Positions 1-10,559 are shown, counted from the first letter of the stretch. The stretch: 64,000 nt of DNA from an uncultured Opitutia bacterium (GCA_903840415.1 CAIMFY010000094.1:1-64000), one strand, 5' to 3'. Numbers and translations are program-made. The notes: generated by a model from the sequence alone, not told the origin.

Positions 1-107
1 CGTGCCTGGCGCGCTGGCGGGGCGATACCGCGAACCGACGCGGCGCTCATTGTGTCCGGTGCAAACCCGGAGATTAACGGCCGCACTCGCTGTTCGCGCG
101 GCCTCAT
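1..107 (-). CDS. possible 5' end of a gene running off the left edge
   Basis: On the minus strand an ATG at 107-105 opens a frame with no stop before the edge (about 35 codons, beginning MRPREQRVRPL). A second in-frame ATG lies near position 50. It starts only 12 bases past the stop of the frameshifted gene upstream and has the same direction. No domain can be recognised in so short a piece, and in DNA this GC-rich a 100-base open frame occurs easily by chance. Confidence 0.2.
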   Translation of the reverse strand, partial: MRPREQRVRPLISGFAPDTMSAASVRGIAPPARQA

Positions 108-119
108 TGGCTCTTTATC

Positions 120-844
120 TCAAACCGCCTTCACAGGCTCGCTGCGATAAAAGCCTATGGTTGTTCGAACGGTTTGAGCTTCGTCCGCCGGGAGCGTCGC
201 AATCCGGGCGAGGGCGTCGGCCGGAGACTGCGCGGCGAAGGCGCGGGCGACGGGCATCGCAGTTTGGGTTTGCAGTTCGCCAGGCGGGACCAAGGCGACG
301 AGGCGCGCCGCGCCCGAAGGATCGAGGGGGCGAGGGTTTGCAGCGCGGAGAGCACGACGCGATCGAGGCAGGAGTTGTTGAGATTTTTCTGCGCGAGCTC
401 GATCGCCTGCGACGGATCGCGCGGTGCAAGATCGAGAAGCACTGTTTCCAGGGCAATCGGGCGATCGGCGGCGGGGAGGGTTTGGGCCCACGCCAACGCG
501 GCGGCGAAATCGGTGCGCACCCAGACATCGGTGAGGGCGCGCAGGGCGTTGGCGCGGGCTTCGCCGGGCGGGACGGCGGCTAGTCGCGGAAGCGTCGTCA
601 CGATGTTTTCGCGCGCGAGGCGATCGAAGAGAGAGCTGTAGAACGCCCGCTGCTCGCGAGTGAGGGCGAAGGTCGCGGCGACCTCGAGGGCGCGATCGGG
701 CTCACATTGAGCGAGGGCGGCGAGGTCGCCGAACACGACGGGACGCTCGCGGGGCGGTGCGGCCTTCTGGGCGACGGCTGACGGCGGTGGCGAGGATCGG
801 GATACCGCAGCCGGGCGCCGCGACCATGACCAGGCGCGTTTCAC
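120..844 (-). pseudogene. alpha-helical repeat protein, interrupted by a -1 type frameshift
   Basis: Two minus-strand frames together make one convincing protein. The first part, from a GTG at 844-842, runs through FGDLAALAQCEPDRALEVAA and WVRTDFAAALAWAQTLPAAD to LQTLAP. The continuation (LDPSGAARLVALVPPGELQ, then SPADALARIATLPADEA) is in another frame and stops at 120-122. The switch falls at a run of five G (plus strand 326-330), and adding one base there joins the frames smoothly. The repeated units of about 35 residues carrying W/A..LP..R motifs resemble helical repeat proteins I associate with Verrucomicrobiota. The N-terminus WSWSRRPAAVSRSSPPP looks like the segment that follows a membrane anchor, yet no anchor is encoded because the gene starts 11 bases after the endonuclease stop, so the 5' end may also be lost. 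The break could be a sequencing error, a real mutation or programmed slippage. Confidence 0.6.
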
Positions 845-854
845 GGGAGGCAGT

Positions 855-1915
855 TCAGGGCACTTCGTAAACTTCGACGAGAGCGGTGCCGCTGGTGTTG
901 TTCGAGCCGCTGACTTGCGCGGTGTAGCCGCCGGGGGCGAGCGTGACGAGGAGGGCGGAGTCGGGGGTCGCGGTGGTACCGAGGGAGAACGCGCCGGTTT
1001 GGGTAAACGCGGTGCGGAGCGCGAGCGTCGCGCCCCAGCCGGTGTTGGTCTGGAGGAGATTGCCGGAGGCGTCCAAGAGCGAGAGCACCGGGGTGGCGAG
1101 CGCTCCGCCGACGCCGAACGCCGCGAGGCCGGGGCCGATGCCGCGGATGAGGACGGTCTTGGCGACGTTGCCGGAGATCGTGAAGCCGGCGGTGAGCGTG
1201 CCGCTGGCGGGGACTTGGGCGAGGGTGGAGAGGTTGATGAGTTTCGCGCCGGTGCCGATCGCGGGGTCGTAGATTTCGGCGAGCGCCTGGCCGGCGGTGG
1301 CGCCGGTGATCTGGGTGGTGTAGTTGCCGGGCGCGAGAGCGGGCGTGATGACGGCGGCATCGCGGCCGCCGGGTGTGAGCGCAAACGCGCCGGTCGCGGC
1401 CATCGCGGCGGTGATCGTCGAACTCCAGTTGTCGTTGGCGGCGGCGACGAGGGTTTGGGAATCGGGCCCGAGGAGCGTGAGCACGGGATCGGCGATGGGG
1501 CTGGCGACGCCGTAGGCAGTGAGGCCGGGGCCGATACCGCGAATGAGGAGGGTCTTTGTGCCGGTGCCGCCGAGCACGAAGCCGACGGTGAGCGTCTGCG
1601 CGCCGGGTCCGGCGGTGGTCAGCACGGAGAGATTGGTCAGGAGCACGGGGATCGCGGCGGCGGTCGTGATGACGGCGGGCGCGCTGATCGTGGTGCCGCC
1701 GTTGCTCGTGACGGCGACGGTGTAGCTGCCGGCGGTCGCGGCGGTCGCGCTGGCAACGATGTAGGTCGCTGACGTGGCGCCGGCGATCGGCGTGCCGTCG
1801 AACCGCCATTGATAGGTGAACGGTCCGGTGCCGGTCGCGGCGACACTGAGCACGAGCCCGCCGCCGAGCCCGACCGCCTGCGACTTCGGCGCGGTGGTGA
1901 TGACGGGGGCGGTGG
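855..1915 (-). repeat. dispersed duplication, copy A (Ig-like plus two C-terminal units)
   Basis: This is the 3' third of the endonuclease gene, from the second Ig-like domain to the stop. It matches 24955-26020 in the same orientation and reading frame. Comparing 1141-1362 with 25247-25468 by eye gives 17 mismatches in 222 bases. Similarity stops upstream near the codons for PVITTAP, at the edge of the Ig-like domain. Confidence 0.85.
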
Positions 1916-3584
1916 CGGAGTTGGCGACCGCGCTGATGCCGAGCTTGAGATCGTCAATGCGCCAGTTGGCGGTGCTAGTGGAGGCGTTGCCGGCACCGTT
2001 GAAGCCGTAGAGTCGAAACGTGACGGCCGTGCCGGGCGTGGCAGAGAAGGCGGAAAACGTGGGCGCGATAAAGGTCCAGACGCTGTTGTTGGCGAGCGGA
2101 CCGGTGGCAACGGGCGTGGTGAAATTGTCGAGGCTCGTGAACAGCGCGAACGCCTGCGGGCCGGTGCCCGTGCTGCGGGTGCCGAAGCTCAGCGACGAAA
2201 CGACGAGCTCCCGGCCCGCGGCGGCGGCGAGCGTGAACTCGAAATACGCCGAGCCGGTCGTGGCCGCCTGATTCAGCGGGCCGATGCGGGCGGCGGCGCC
2301 GGCGTTGTTGCCGCCGGAGACGCCAGCGTAACCGCTGGAGACGGACACGCTCGTGAGCAGCGCCGTGGTGCCGTTGTTGCCGCCTTGTGTGACGGTGCCG
2401 CCGCTGAGTCCGGCGGGCAGCCCGCTGGTCGGCGCGGCGCTGGAAAAATCCCAGGCGATGGCTTCCGAGTCGGAAGCCGACCCGAGGGTGAGCGCAGCGA
2501 CGTTGCTGGTGATGGAGCCGAGGGCGTTGGCAACGACGACGGAGTAGTTGCCCACGTTGGCAACCTGGACGTTGGCGACGCTGAGGGTGGCGGCGGTGGC
2601 GCCGGCGAGTTCATTGCCGTCGAGCGACCATTGATAGGTGAGCGGCGCGTTGCCGGCGGCGGCGACCGTGAACGTCGCAGTGCCGCCGAGCGGCGTGGCC
2701 TGCGCGGAGGGCGAGGTCGTGATGCGCGGCGCGCCGACGACGGACGAATCGTCGGTCTTGGCGCGGAGCGTCGCGGCGAGGGCCGTCGGCAGCGCGGTGA
2801 AAAACGCGTAGCCGGTGTCGGTCTCGAGCTGCGCGACTGAGGTGATATATTGTTGCCAGGGATTGCTGCGAACACCGGCGATGTTGGGAATCTTGATCGC
2901 GATCACGCGGGTCGCCGCGGTGATGCGGTCGAGGGCGGCGCCGGCTCCGAGCGGGACGACGACGGCGATTTTCCAAGTGTAATCGGGAATCGCGACTCCA
3001 CTGGCAATCGTGGCCGCACCTGATCCGCTGGGCCCACTGATGATCAATAATTCGTTGCCGGCGGCCGCGAGGGTGCGGCAGTAGGTTTCAAAACTGGCCC
3101 ACACGCCTTGGTTGTTATCGGGCGACTGTGGCACCATGTTCGACATGTAGAATGTGAACTGATTGTCGGCGGTGGTGGCGGTGCGATCGGCCGAGGGGCA
3201 CATGTGGCCGCGGTCGTAGCCGGAGCCGGAATAATCGGTCGTGAGCACGCGGTAGAAACTGGTGGGCAGTGTGGCATCGACATAGAAATCTGGCGCGCGG
3301 CCACTGCCGCCGATATCGGCGCTGGTGAGATCCCAAGCGACCCAGTTCGGTTCGCGCGTGGTGTCGTTGTAGTCGAGGGCGTATTGGTCGCGCTGAATGA
3401 GATAGTGGGTGTGGTTGGCGACGTCGGCCGTGGCGTTGCTCGGATTGCCCAACTGCATTTGCAGCGCCGGCCCGAGTGCAGCGCGAGCTCCGCCGGCGAG
3501 GACCAACCCAACGAGCAGCGCGAACGCGCCCGAGAATGATCTCAGTGGGCGATTTTGGGTGGGGCGAACGTCGATGAGCAACAC
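855..3584 (-). CDS. secreted DNA/RNA non-specific endonuclease with Ig-like domains and tandem C-terminal module
   Basis: The protein has about 909 residues from a GTG at 3584. The open frame extends further upstream, but this start puts a signal peptide (SFSGAFALLVGLVLAGGARA) at the N-terminus and leaves room for the divergent gene at 3697. A NUC1/endonuclease G-type domain follows, with the catalytic motif YDRGHMCPSADR and NMVPQSPDNNQGVW. This family is metal-dependent and cleaves DNA and RNA without sequence specificity. Next come an Ig-like domain (PLTYQWSLDGNEL), a segment of about 170 residues starting AIAWDFSSAAPT that resembles lectin-like secreted modules, a second Ig-like domain (PFTYQWRFDG), and two copies of a unit of about 130 residues (LLIRGIGPGL ... 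EIYDP, then VLIRGIGPGL ... EVYEVP). The protein is extracellular or surface attached, perhaps for nutrient scavenging from nucleic acids. The 3' third is a near copy of DNA at 24955-26020. Confidence 0.88.
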   Translation of the reverse strand: MLLIDVRPTQNRPLRSFSGAFALLVGLVLAGGARAALGPALQMQLGNPSNATADVANHTHYLIQRDQYALDYNDTTREPNWVAWDLTSADIGGSGRAPDFYVDATLPTSFYRVLTTDYSGSGYDRGHMCPSADRTATTADNQFTFYMSNMVPQSPDNNQGVWASFETYCRTLAAAGNELLIISGPSGSGAATIASGVAIPDYTWKIAVVVPLGAGAALDRITAATRVIAIKIPNIAGVRSNPWQQYITSVAQLETDTGYAFFTALPTALAATLRAKTDDSSVVGAPRITTSPSAQATPLGGTATFTVAAAGNAPLTYQWSLDGNELAGATAATLSVANVQVANVGNYSVVVANALGSITSNVAALTLGSASDSEAIAWDFSSAAPTSGLPAGLSGGTVTQGGNNGTTALLTSVSVSSGYAGVSGGNNAGAAARIGPLNQAATTGSAYFEFTLAAAAGRELVVSSLSFGTRSTGTGPQAFALFTSLDNFTTPVATGPLANNSVWTFIAPTFSAFSATPGTAVTFRLYGFNGAGNASTSTANWRIDDLKLGISAVANSATAPVITTAPKSQAVGLGGGLVLSVAATGTGPFTYQWRFDGTPIAGATSATYIVASATAATAGSYTVAVTSNGGTTISAPAVITTAAAIPVLLTNLSVLTTAGPGAQTLTVGFVLGGTGTKTLLIRGIGPGLTAYGVASPIADPVLTLLGPDSQTLVAAANDNWSSTITAAMAATGAFALTPGGRDAAVITPALAPGNYTTQITGATAGQALAEIYDPAIGTGAKLINLSTLAQVPASGTLTAGFTISGNVAKTVLIRGIGPGLAAFGVGGALATPVLSLLDASGNLLQTNTGWGATLALRTAFTQTGAFSLGTTATPDSALLVTLAPGGYTAQVSGSNNTSGTALVEVYEVP

Positions 3585-3696
3585 GGTGGGAGCGTCGCGG
3601 TGATTATTTTCGCGGTCAAGGCACGTGGCAATGCAGGGCGCCATCGGAGCGGCTGAGGGCTTGCGCCGGACGAACCCGACCGCACTGTGCGCTGGA

Positions 3697-4623
3697 ATGA
3701 AACGATTACTCGTCGCCCTAATTTTGTGCGCCTCGGTGGCGCTCGGTTTCGCCCAAAGCCCCGTGCTCGTCAGCAAGCCGGTGCGGCCGATCCCGGCGGT
3801 CGAGCACATCGTCATTATTAGCATCGACGGCCTGCGCCCGGACCGCGCCTTGATCGCCAACATGCCCACGCTGCGCACCATGTTGCGCGACGGCGCCTAC
3901 ACGTTTTGGGCCAAGACCACCGCGGTCTCCATCACCTTGCCCTCGCACACGAGCATGATCACGGGCGTCATTCCGCGCAAACACGGCATCGAGTGGAACG
4001 TGGATTTGCCGCTCAGCCAACCGGTTTACCCCAAAGTGCCGACGTTGATGGAGATGGCCGGTAAGGCGGGCTACGTGACAGCGATGATCGCCGGTAAGGA
4101 CAAGTTCGAGTTTCTCAACAAGCCCGGCACGATCACGCATGTCTATATTTCACCGAAAGCCACCGGCACCAACGACGAGGTGGCGACGGAGGCGGAGAAA
4201 ATCATCGCGGCGGATCGGCCGGCGGTGACGTTTGTCCATTTCCCCGACGTGGACGTCGCGGGTCACGCAAAGGGCTGGGGTTCCCGCGAGCAACTGGCAG
4301 CGATCGAAAAAACCGACACGCACCTCGCGCGGATTTTCGCCGCGCTCGACGCTGCGGGCATCCGCGGATCGACGGTTGTGCTGCTCACTGCCGACCACGG
4401 AGGGGCCGGGCTTACGCACGGTGCGGACGATCCGCGCAGCCGTCACATCCCATGGATTATCGTCGGACCGGGCGTGCGGAAAAACTTCGATCTCACTCAG
4501 ATCGAGGCGCTCGAAGTTCGCACGGAAGACACCTGTGCGACGGCGTGCTGGCTGCTTGGGCTTCCGCAGATGCCATATTTCGACGGCCATCCAGTGCTAA
4601 CCGCGTTTGATCCGGTGCAGTGA
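3697..4623 (+). CDS. secreted alkaline-phosphatase-superfamily phosphodiesterase (nucleotide pyrophosphatase type)
   Basis: The protein has 308 residues from the ATG at 3697, beginning with a clear signal peptide (MKRLLVALILCASVALGFAQ). The ORF can be extended upstream, but only this start gives the export signal. Family features: the first metal-binding Asp in IISIDGLRPD (D44), the nucleophile region SITLPSHTSM (T80), VDVAGHAKGWG with further metal ligands, LTADHGGAG, and a final metal-binding His near SRHIPWIIVGPGV. Type I phosphodiesterase/nucleotide pyrophosphatases hydrolyse phosphodiester or pyrophosphate bonds outside the cytoplasm. The substrate cannot be read from the sequence. It is divergent from the endonuclease gene, with 112 bases between the starts, so the two may share a regulatory region and act together on nucleic-acid fragments (inference). 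Confidence 0.85.
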   Translation: MKRLLVALILCASVALGFAQSPVLVSKPVRPIPAVEHIVIISIDGLRPDRALIANMPTLRTMLRDGAYTFWAKTTAVSITLPSHTSMITGVIPRKHGIEWNVDLPLSQPVYPKVPTLMEMAGKAGYVTAMIAGKDKFEFLNKPGTITHVYISPKATGTNDEVATEAEKIIAADRPAVTFVHFPDVDVAGHAKGWGSREQLAAIEKTDTHLARIFAALDAAGIRGSTVVLLTADHGGAGLTHGADDPRSRHIPWIIVGPGVRKNFDLTQIEALEVRTEDTCATACWLLGLPQMPYFDGHPVLTAFDPVQ

Positions 4624-4705
4624 CGAGGCCGATGCCAGGAGCATAAAGTTCGCCCGCGTTTCCCGCTTGTCGCGCGTTCGGCGTGGAGGATGCTATTCCT
4701 TCCGC

Positions 4706-7189
4706 ATGTCCTATTCTGCCCATCGCATCGTCCGGGCTTGGCTCGAATCGCTCACCGCGGGCGTCGTCGAACTCGATCGTGATTGGACCAGCGCGGACGG
4801 GCCGCGCCTTTCCTTGGGTGAACAGTGCATCGCACCCGCTGCGCTCGCTCCAGCGCCGCCGATCGCAGCGGGTCGGTCCTACGGATATTTCATTACTCCC
4901 GAAGGAAAGATCGTCTTCGTGCTACCGCTCGATGGCGGCAGCGGCATCGACCCTCAGCGCGACACCGTTTATCTCGCGGGCGATTTCAACGGCTGGCAGG
5001 TCGCCGTCGGTCAGGAGGCGTGGCAGATGCTGCCCGCCGAACTCGACGGCGAACGCGTGCTCTTGTGGACGGGTGATGCGGCGCGCTTTCTCGCGATCGA
5101 CGGGTTGCGCTTCAAATTTGTGACGGGCGAGCACCAGTGGCTCGTGCCGCCCGGCGACGCCCCAAATCTTGGGCGCGATGACAAAGGCAACATCAACCGC
5201 GCCATTGATTCGCGCCGCACCGGTCGGCACCTGTGGCAATTCACCCTCGCCATGCCGCTCGATCTCGCGGAACCGCGGACGGTGACCTGGGCGGAATTTG
5301 CTGGTGGCACGCCCGCGGCGTTTCTTACCGGCGTGCCGCTCGTGCCGGGAAATTTCTTCTACGAGTTGAAAAGCGAACTGCCGCTGGGCGCGTCGGTGCG
5401 CGGCAAAGAATCGGTGTTCCGGCTGTTTGCTCCGCGCGCCCGCAGCGTCGCGCTGTTCATCACCCGGCAACTCGCGGCGCTCGACGCCGCCAAGTCGTTT
5501 CCCCTGACGCGCCGCGCCGATGCCGACGGCGCGGCCGGCGTCTGGGAGATCGCGCTCAACCAAAATCTCCACGGCTGGTTTTACTGGTATGTCGTCGATG
5601 GCGTGCGCGAAGGTGCTGGGAGATTCGTGCCCGAAGTGCACGTGCTCGATCCCTACGCGCTGGCGACGGTGGGCCGCGAAGGACCAGGCATCGTGCTCGA
5701 TCGCGTATGGGTGGGGCAGGGCGACCGGAGTTTTCGCACGCCGGCTTGGCACGACCTCGTGATCGCGGAGGCGCATGTCCGCGATTTGGTGGCCAATGCG
5801 CCGGTGAAGGCTACGCCGGAGGAACGACGCGGCTTCACGGGACTGACGAAGTGGGTCGAGAGTCCGGAGTTTCACCTGCACGAGCTCGGCGTGAACTGCG
5901 TCGAACTGCAGCCGGTGCACGAATTCGATAACGCGACGGTGGACGAATACCACTGGGGTTACATGACCAACAATTTCTTCGCGCCCGAGAGCAGCTATGC
6001 GCTCGCGCCGGAGACGGCGTCGGGCGTGCGGGAATTGCAGGCGCTCGTCGCGGCGTTTCACGCCCGCGGGATCGCGGTGCTGCTCGACGTCGTCTTCAAC
6101 CACGTCGGTCTGCCCGCGCATCTGCTCCTCATCGATCGCGTTTATTATTTTGAGCAGGATGCGAGCGGCACGCTCTCGAACTGGAGCGGCTGCGGCAACG
6201 ATCTGCGGGCGCGCTCCGCGATGGCGAAACGACTCATCATCGACAGCTGCCTCCACTTCATCGAAGCCTACGGCATCGACGGTTTCAGGTTCGACCTCGC
6301 CGAGTTGCTGGGCGTCGAGGTGCTGCGCGACGTGGAGGTGGCGCTGAAGCGCGTGAAGCCGGACGTGATTCTGATTGCGGAGCCGTGGAGTTTTCGCGGC
6401 CACATCGCGGGGGCGTTGCGGGATACAGGGTGGGCCTCGTGGAACGACGGTTATCGCGATTTCCTCCGCGACTATGTGCGGGCGGCCGGCGCACCGGAGC
6501 GCATGGAATATTTTCTGCGCGGCTCGCCGTGGTATTTCGCGAAGTGGCCGGCACAGACGGTGAACTACACCGAGTCGCACGACGATCGCACGTGGATCGA
6601 TATGATCACCGAAAATCCAAATTTTGACGGCTCAACCCCGCGCCCCGACGATCGCCGTCGCACCCACCTTATGGCGGCGCTGTTGTTTATGTCGCTCGGC
6701 ATCCCGATGATCGCTGCGGGACAGGACTTCATGCGCTCGAAGCGCGGCGTGAACAACACCTACCTCCGTGGCGATCTAAACGCCCTCGATTACCGCCGGC
6801 TCTACCGCTACCTCGGCACTCACGCCTATTTCGCCGACTGGATCGCTTTTCGGCGAGGCGAACTCGGGCGATTACTGCGGCAGCATTCGTTGCCGAGCGA
6901 GGGATTTTTCCAGTTTTTCCGCCTGTCGGGCTCACCGGCACTCGCGGTGATCTATAATGCCGATCAGTCGCAGGGCCCCGAACGGCTCCTCTTTGCAGTC
7001 AATCCTACCGTTTGGGACGTGACGATTCCGGTCGGCGAAGCCGTTGCCGGCAGCGTCCTAGGCTCCTGGGAGCAACTCGCCGATCATGAGCGCTTTTTCT
7101 CGGTGGATGGCCACGGCGCCACTGAGCCGGTTGAGGCTGACCTTTATGTCCCGGCGCTCGGCTGTGGGCTGTGGCTGAGCGACGAATGA
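4706..7189 (+). CDS. GH13 alpha-amylase/pullulanase-type glucan hydrolase with N-terminal CBM48-like domains
   Basis: The protein has 827 residues from the ATG at 4706, with GGAGGA at 4685-4690 upstream. There is no signal peptide, so it is probably cytoplasmic and acts on glycogen. An early CBM48-like segment (VYLAGDFNGWQ) is followed by a second one (SVFRLFAPRARSVALF, about residue 235) and then the catalytic barrel. The four conserved GH13 regions are visible: VLLDVVFNHVG (about residue 459), DGFRFDLAE (nucleophile Asp, about 529), ILIAEPW (acid/base Glu, about 559) and TESHDDR (Asp, about 625). EYHWGYMTNNFFAPESSY resembles the YNWGY motif of type I pullulanases, so debranching of alpha-1,6 bonds is a reasonable guess. 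Branching-enzyme or maltogenic activity cannot be excluded. It lies just upstream of the glycolytic genes, which fits a role in glycogen use. Confidence 0.85.
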   Translation: MSYSAHRIVRAWLESLTAGVVELDRDWTSADGPRLSLGEQCIAPAALAPAPPIAAGRSYGYFITPEGKIVFVLPLDGGSGIDPQRDTVYLAGDFNGWQVAVGQEAWQMLPAELDGERVLLWTGDAARFLAIDGLRFKFVTGEHQWLVPPGDAPNLGRDDKGNINRAIDSRRTGRHLWQFTLAMPLDLAEPRTVTWAEFAGGTPAAFLTGVPLVPGNFFYELKSELPLGASVRGKESVFRLFAPRARSVALFITRQLAALDAAKSFPLTRRADADGAAGVWEIALNQNLHGWFYWYVVDGVREGAGRFVPEVHVLDPYALATVGREGPGIVLDRVWVGQGDRSFRTPAWHDLVIAEAHVRDLVANAPVKATPEERRGFTGLTKWVESPEFHLHELGVNCVELQPVHEFDNATVDEYHWGYMTNNFFAPESSYALAPETASGVRELQALVAAFHARGIAVLLDVVFNHVGLPAHLLLIDRVYYFEQDASGTLSNWSGCGNDLRARSAMAKRLIIDSCLHFIEAYGIDGFRFDLAELLGVEVLRDVEVALKRVKPDVILIAEPWSFRGHIAGALRDTGWASWNDGYRDFLRDYVRAAGAPERMEYFLRGSPWYFAKWPAQTVNYTESHDDRTWIDMITENPNFDGSTPRPDDRRRTHLMAALLFMSLGIPMIAAGQDFMRSKRGVNNTYLRGDLNALDYRRLYRYLGTHAYFADWIAFRRGELGRLLRQHSLPSEGFFQFFRLSGSPALAVIYNADQSQGPERLLFAVNPTVWDVTIPVGEAVAGSVLGSWEQLADHERFFSVDGHGATEPVEADLYVPALGCGLWLSDE

Positions 7190-7302
7190 CCCGCAAGGCG
7201 CGCGCAGGTTATGTCACCGATTGCGCAGCCAAAACCCTTGCATCCGCCGCGCCGAGTCTGTTGCTTCAACTCTCCGCGTTCGCGCGGCTTCACCTGAAAT
7301 AG

Positions 7303-8397
<1,095 letters not shown>

Positions 8398-8411
8398 GGT
8401 CTTAAGTTCCT

Positions 8412-8478
8412 GCCCACGGAACACACGGAGCACACGGAAATGAAAAAATCTTCCGTGTATTCCGTGTGTTCCGTGGGC
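8412..8478. repeat. 28-bp-arm inverted repeat built from TTCCGTG units between gap and pgk
   Basis: The left arm 8412-8439 pairs with the right arm 8451-8478 across an 11-base loop, with only two G-U type positions in the middle. Each arm is itself three tandem near-copies of a 9-mer (TTCCGTGTA, TTCCGTGTG, TTCCGTGGG on the right). A T-rich stretch (CTCTTTATTTTT, 8478-8489) follows, then the pgk ribosome binding site GGAG at 8490-8493. It could attenuate transcription between gap and pgk, protect the 3' end of the gap message, or be a mobile REP-like element. Confidence 0.9.
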
Positions 8479-8502
8479 TCTTTATTTTTGGAGAACTAAC
8501 TC

Positions 8503-9753
8503 ATGCCGAAATTTAAATCCATCCGCGACCTCCCGCTCGCCGGCAAACGCGTCCTCATGCGCGTCGATTTCAACGTCCCGCAAGACAAGGCCACCGGCGC
8601 GATCACGAATAACCAGCGCATCGTCGCTGCGTTGCCGACGATCAAATACGCGCTCAACGAAGGCGCGTCGGTCGTCCTCATGTCGCACCTCGGTCGGCCC
8701 GACGGCCAGAAGATCGCGAAATTTTCGCTGAAACCGGTCGCCGACGAACTCGCCAAGCTTCTCACCAAGCCGGTGAAGTTTTTGGATGACTGCGTCGGTC
8801 CGGCCGTCGAGGCCGCCTGCGCACCCGGCGCCCTCAAGCCCGGTGAGGTTGTCCTCCTCGAAAATCTCCGGTTCCACATCGAAGAGGAAACGAAGGTGAA
8901 GCTGGAGGACGGCTCCAAGAAAGCCGCCGATAAAGCTGCGGTAGCGGCCTTCTGCGCCAGCCTAACGAAGCTCGGCGACGTGTTTGTGAACGACGCCTTC
9001 GGCACCGCCCACCGCGCGCATAGCTCGATGGTCGGCGTGGCGCTCAAGGAAAAAGCCGCCGGCTTTCTGATGGAAGCCGAGTTGAAAGCTTTCGCCGCCG
9101 TCCTCGATCATCCGCAGCGCCCGCTGCTCGCCATTCTCGGCGGCGCAAAGATCGCCGACAAGATTCCGCTCATCAAAAATCTCCTCGGCAAAGCCAACGC
9201 AATCATCATCGGCGGTGGCATGGCGTTCACGTTCAAGAAAGTCGTCAACGGCATGACCATCGGCGACAGCCTCTTCGATCCCGAGGGCGCAAAGATTGTC
9301 CAAGAACTCGTCAACGACGCGAAGGCGCGCGGCGTGAAGCTCATCTTCCCGGTCGATTACGTGTGCGCCGACAAGTTCGACGCCAACGCCAACACCCAAC
9401 TCGCAACCGACGCCACCGGCATCCCCGCCGGCTGGATGGGCCTCGACGGCGGCCCGAAGTCGATCGAACTTTTCCGCGAAGCGATCCTCGCCTCGAAGAC
9501 GATCATCTGGAACGGGCCGTCGGGCGTGTTCGAGTTTGAGAAGTTCGCCGCATCGACGAAGGCCATGGCCGCGGCGATCGCCGAAGCCACGGCGCAGGGT
9601 GCGACGACCGTGGTCGGTGGCGGTGACACCGCGACAGCCGCGAAAAAATTCAAGGTGGCCGACAAGGTCACCCACTGTTCCACCGGCGGCGGCGCGAGCC
9701 TCGAATTCCTCGAGGGCAAGGTGTTGCCCGGTGTTGCGTTCCTGGAAGCCTGA
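8503..9753 (+). CDS. pgk: phosphoglycerate kinase
   Basis: The protein has 416 residues, a little over the usual 390-400. It transfers the acyl phosphate of 1,3-bisphosphoglycerate to ADP, the first ATP-yielding step of lower glycolysis. Signatures: [13 protein letters not shown] near the N-terminus, [47 protein letters not shown], and [10 protein letters not shown] with [15 protein letters not shown] near the C-terminus. The GGAG at 8490-8493 has good spacing to the ATG at 8503. tpiA follows after 15 bases, so pgk and tpiA are surely co-transcribed. Transcription from gap would have to read through the hairpin at 8412-8478. Confidence 0.97.
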   Translation: MPKFKSIRDLPLAGKRVLMRVDFNVPQDKATGAITNNQRIVAALPTIKYALNEGASVVLMSHLGRPDGQKIAKFSLKPVADELAKLLTKPVKFLDDCVGPAVEAACAPGALKPGEVVLLENLRFHIEEETKVKLEDGSKKAADKAAVAAFCASLTKLGDVFVNDAFGTAHRAHSSMVGVALKEKAAGFLMEAELKAFAAVLDHPQRPLLAILGGAKIADKIPLIKNLLGKANAIIIGGGMAFTFKKVVNGMTIGDSLFDPEGAKIVQELVNDAKARGVKLIFPVDYVCADKFDANANTQLATDATGIPAGWMGLDGGPKSIELFREAILASKTIIWNGPSGVFEFEKFAASTKAMAAAIAEATAQGATTVVGGGDTATAAKKFKVADKVTHCSTGGGASLEFLEGKVLPGVAFLEA

Positions 9754-9768
9754 ACTCTGTTTTTCACT

Positions 9769-10539
9769 ATGTCCTCCCGCAGAAAACTCATCGCCGGTAA
9801 TTGGAAAATGAACAAGACGAGCGCCGATTCCACGGCGCTTGTGACCGACATCGTCGCTGCAATCGGCCGTCAGGCCGATGTGGACGTCGTCGTGTGTCCG
9901 CCGTTCACCTCGATCGAAAGCGCCGGCAAGGCGCTCGAAGGTTCCACCGTGAAACTCGGCGCGCAGAACATGCACCCCGAGGCGAGTGGCGCCTTCACCG
10001 GCGAAATCTCCGCGGGCATGCTGCGGGCGCTGTTCGCGACGCACGTCATCCTCGGCCACAGCGAGCGCCGCGCCTACTTCGCCGAGACCGACGCCTTCAT
10101 CAACAAGAAGGTTATCGCCGCGTTGAAAAACCAGTTGAAGCCCATCCTCTGTGTCGGCGAGACCCTCGCCGAGCGCGAGGCGGGCTCTACGCTCAAGGTC
10201 GTGCAGACCCAGCTCGAAGCCGGACTCGAAGGCGTCAGCAAGGAACTCGCCGCGACCGTGGTCATCGCCTACGAACCCGTCTGGGCGATCGGCACCGGTA
10301 AGGTGGCGACGACGGAGCAGGCGCAGGAAGTCCACGCGTTCATCCGCGGGCTCCTCGTGAAACTTTTCGGTGACGCCATCGCACAAAAAGTTCGCATCCT
10401 CTATGGCGGTTCGATGAAGCCGTCGAACGCACCCGACCTCCTCGCGCAAAAAGACATCGACGGCGGCCTGATCGGCGGTGCGAGTCTCGAAGCCCGCAGC
10501 TTCGTCGAACTCATCACCGCGGCGGCAGCGGTGAAGTAA
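9769..10539 (+). CDS. tpiA: triosephosphate isomerase
   Basis: The protein has 256 residues, the normal family length. It interconverts dihydroxyacetone phosphate and glyceraldehyde 3-phosphate. The catalytic residues are all visible: Lys in GNWKMNK (K13), His in VILGHSERR and Glu in YEPVWAIGTGK. The phosphate-binding loop YGGSMKPSNA and the C-terminal DGGLIGGASL are also intact. It starts 15 bases after pgk and converges with tsaE, with 20 bases between the stops. I see no clear terminator hairpin in that gap. Confidence 0.97.
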   Translation: MSSRRKLIAGNWKMNKTSADSTALVTDIVAAIGRQADVDVVVCPPFTSIESAGKALEGSTVKLGAQNMHPEASGAFTGEISAGMLRALFATHVILGHSERRAYFAETDAFINKKVIAALKNQLKPILCVGETLAEREAGSTLKVVQTQLEAGLEGVSKELAATVVIAYEPVWAIGTGKVATTEQAQEVHAFIRGLLVKLFGDAIAQKVRILYGGSMKPSNAPDLLAQKDIDGGLIGGASLEARSFVELITAAAAVK

Positions 10540-10559
10540 GCGGGAAAGATTTCAACGCC

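Noticed and set aside
155-1384. Long minus-strand frame of 409 codons overlapping the endonuclease 3' end
   Set aside because: Only its 3' part (from about 844) is protein-like; the rest is a Ser/Pro/Arg-rich shadow of the endonuclease frame.
855-3584. EVYEVP tail as an exosortase (PEP-CTERM) signal
   Set aside because: There is no transmembrane helix or basic tail after the motif; the protein simply stops.
8412-8478. Hairpin between gap and pgk as a classical terminator
   Set aside because: The T-rich stretch is interrupted and the downstream genes belong to the same pathway; full termination is not supported, so it is listed as a repeat.
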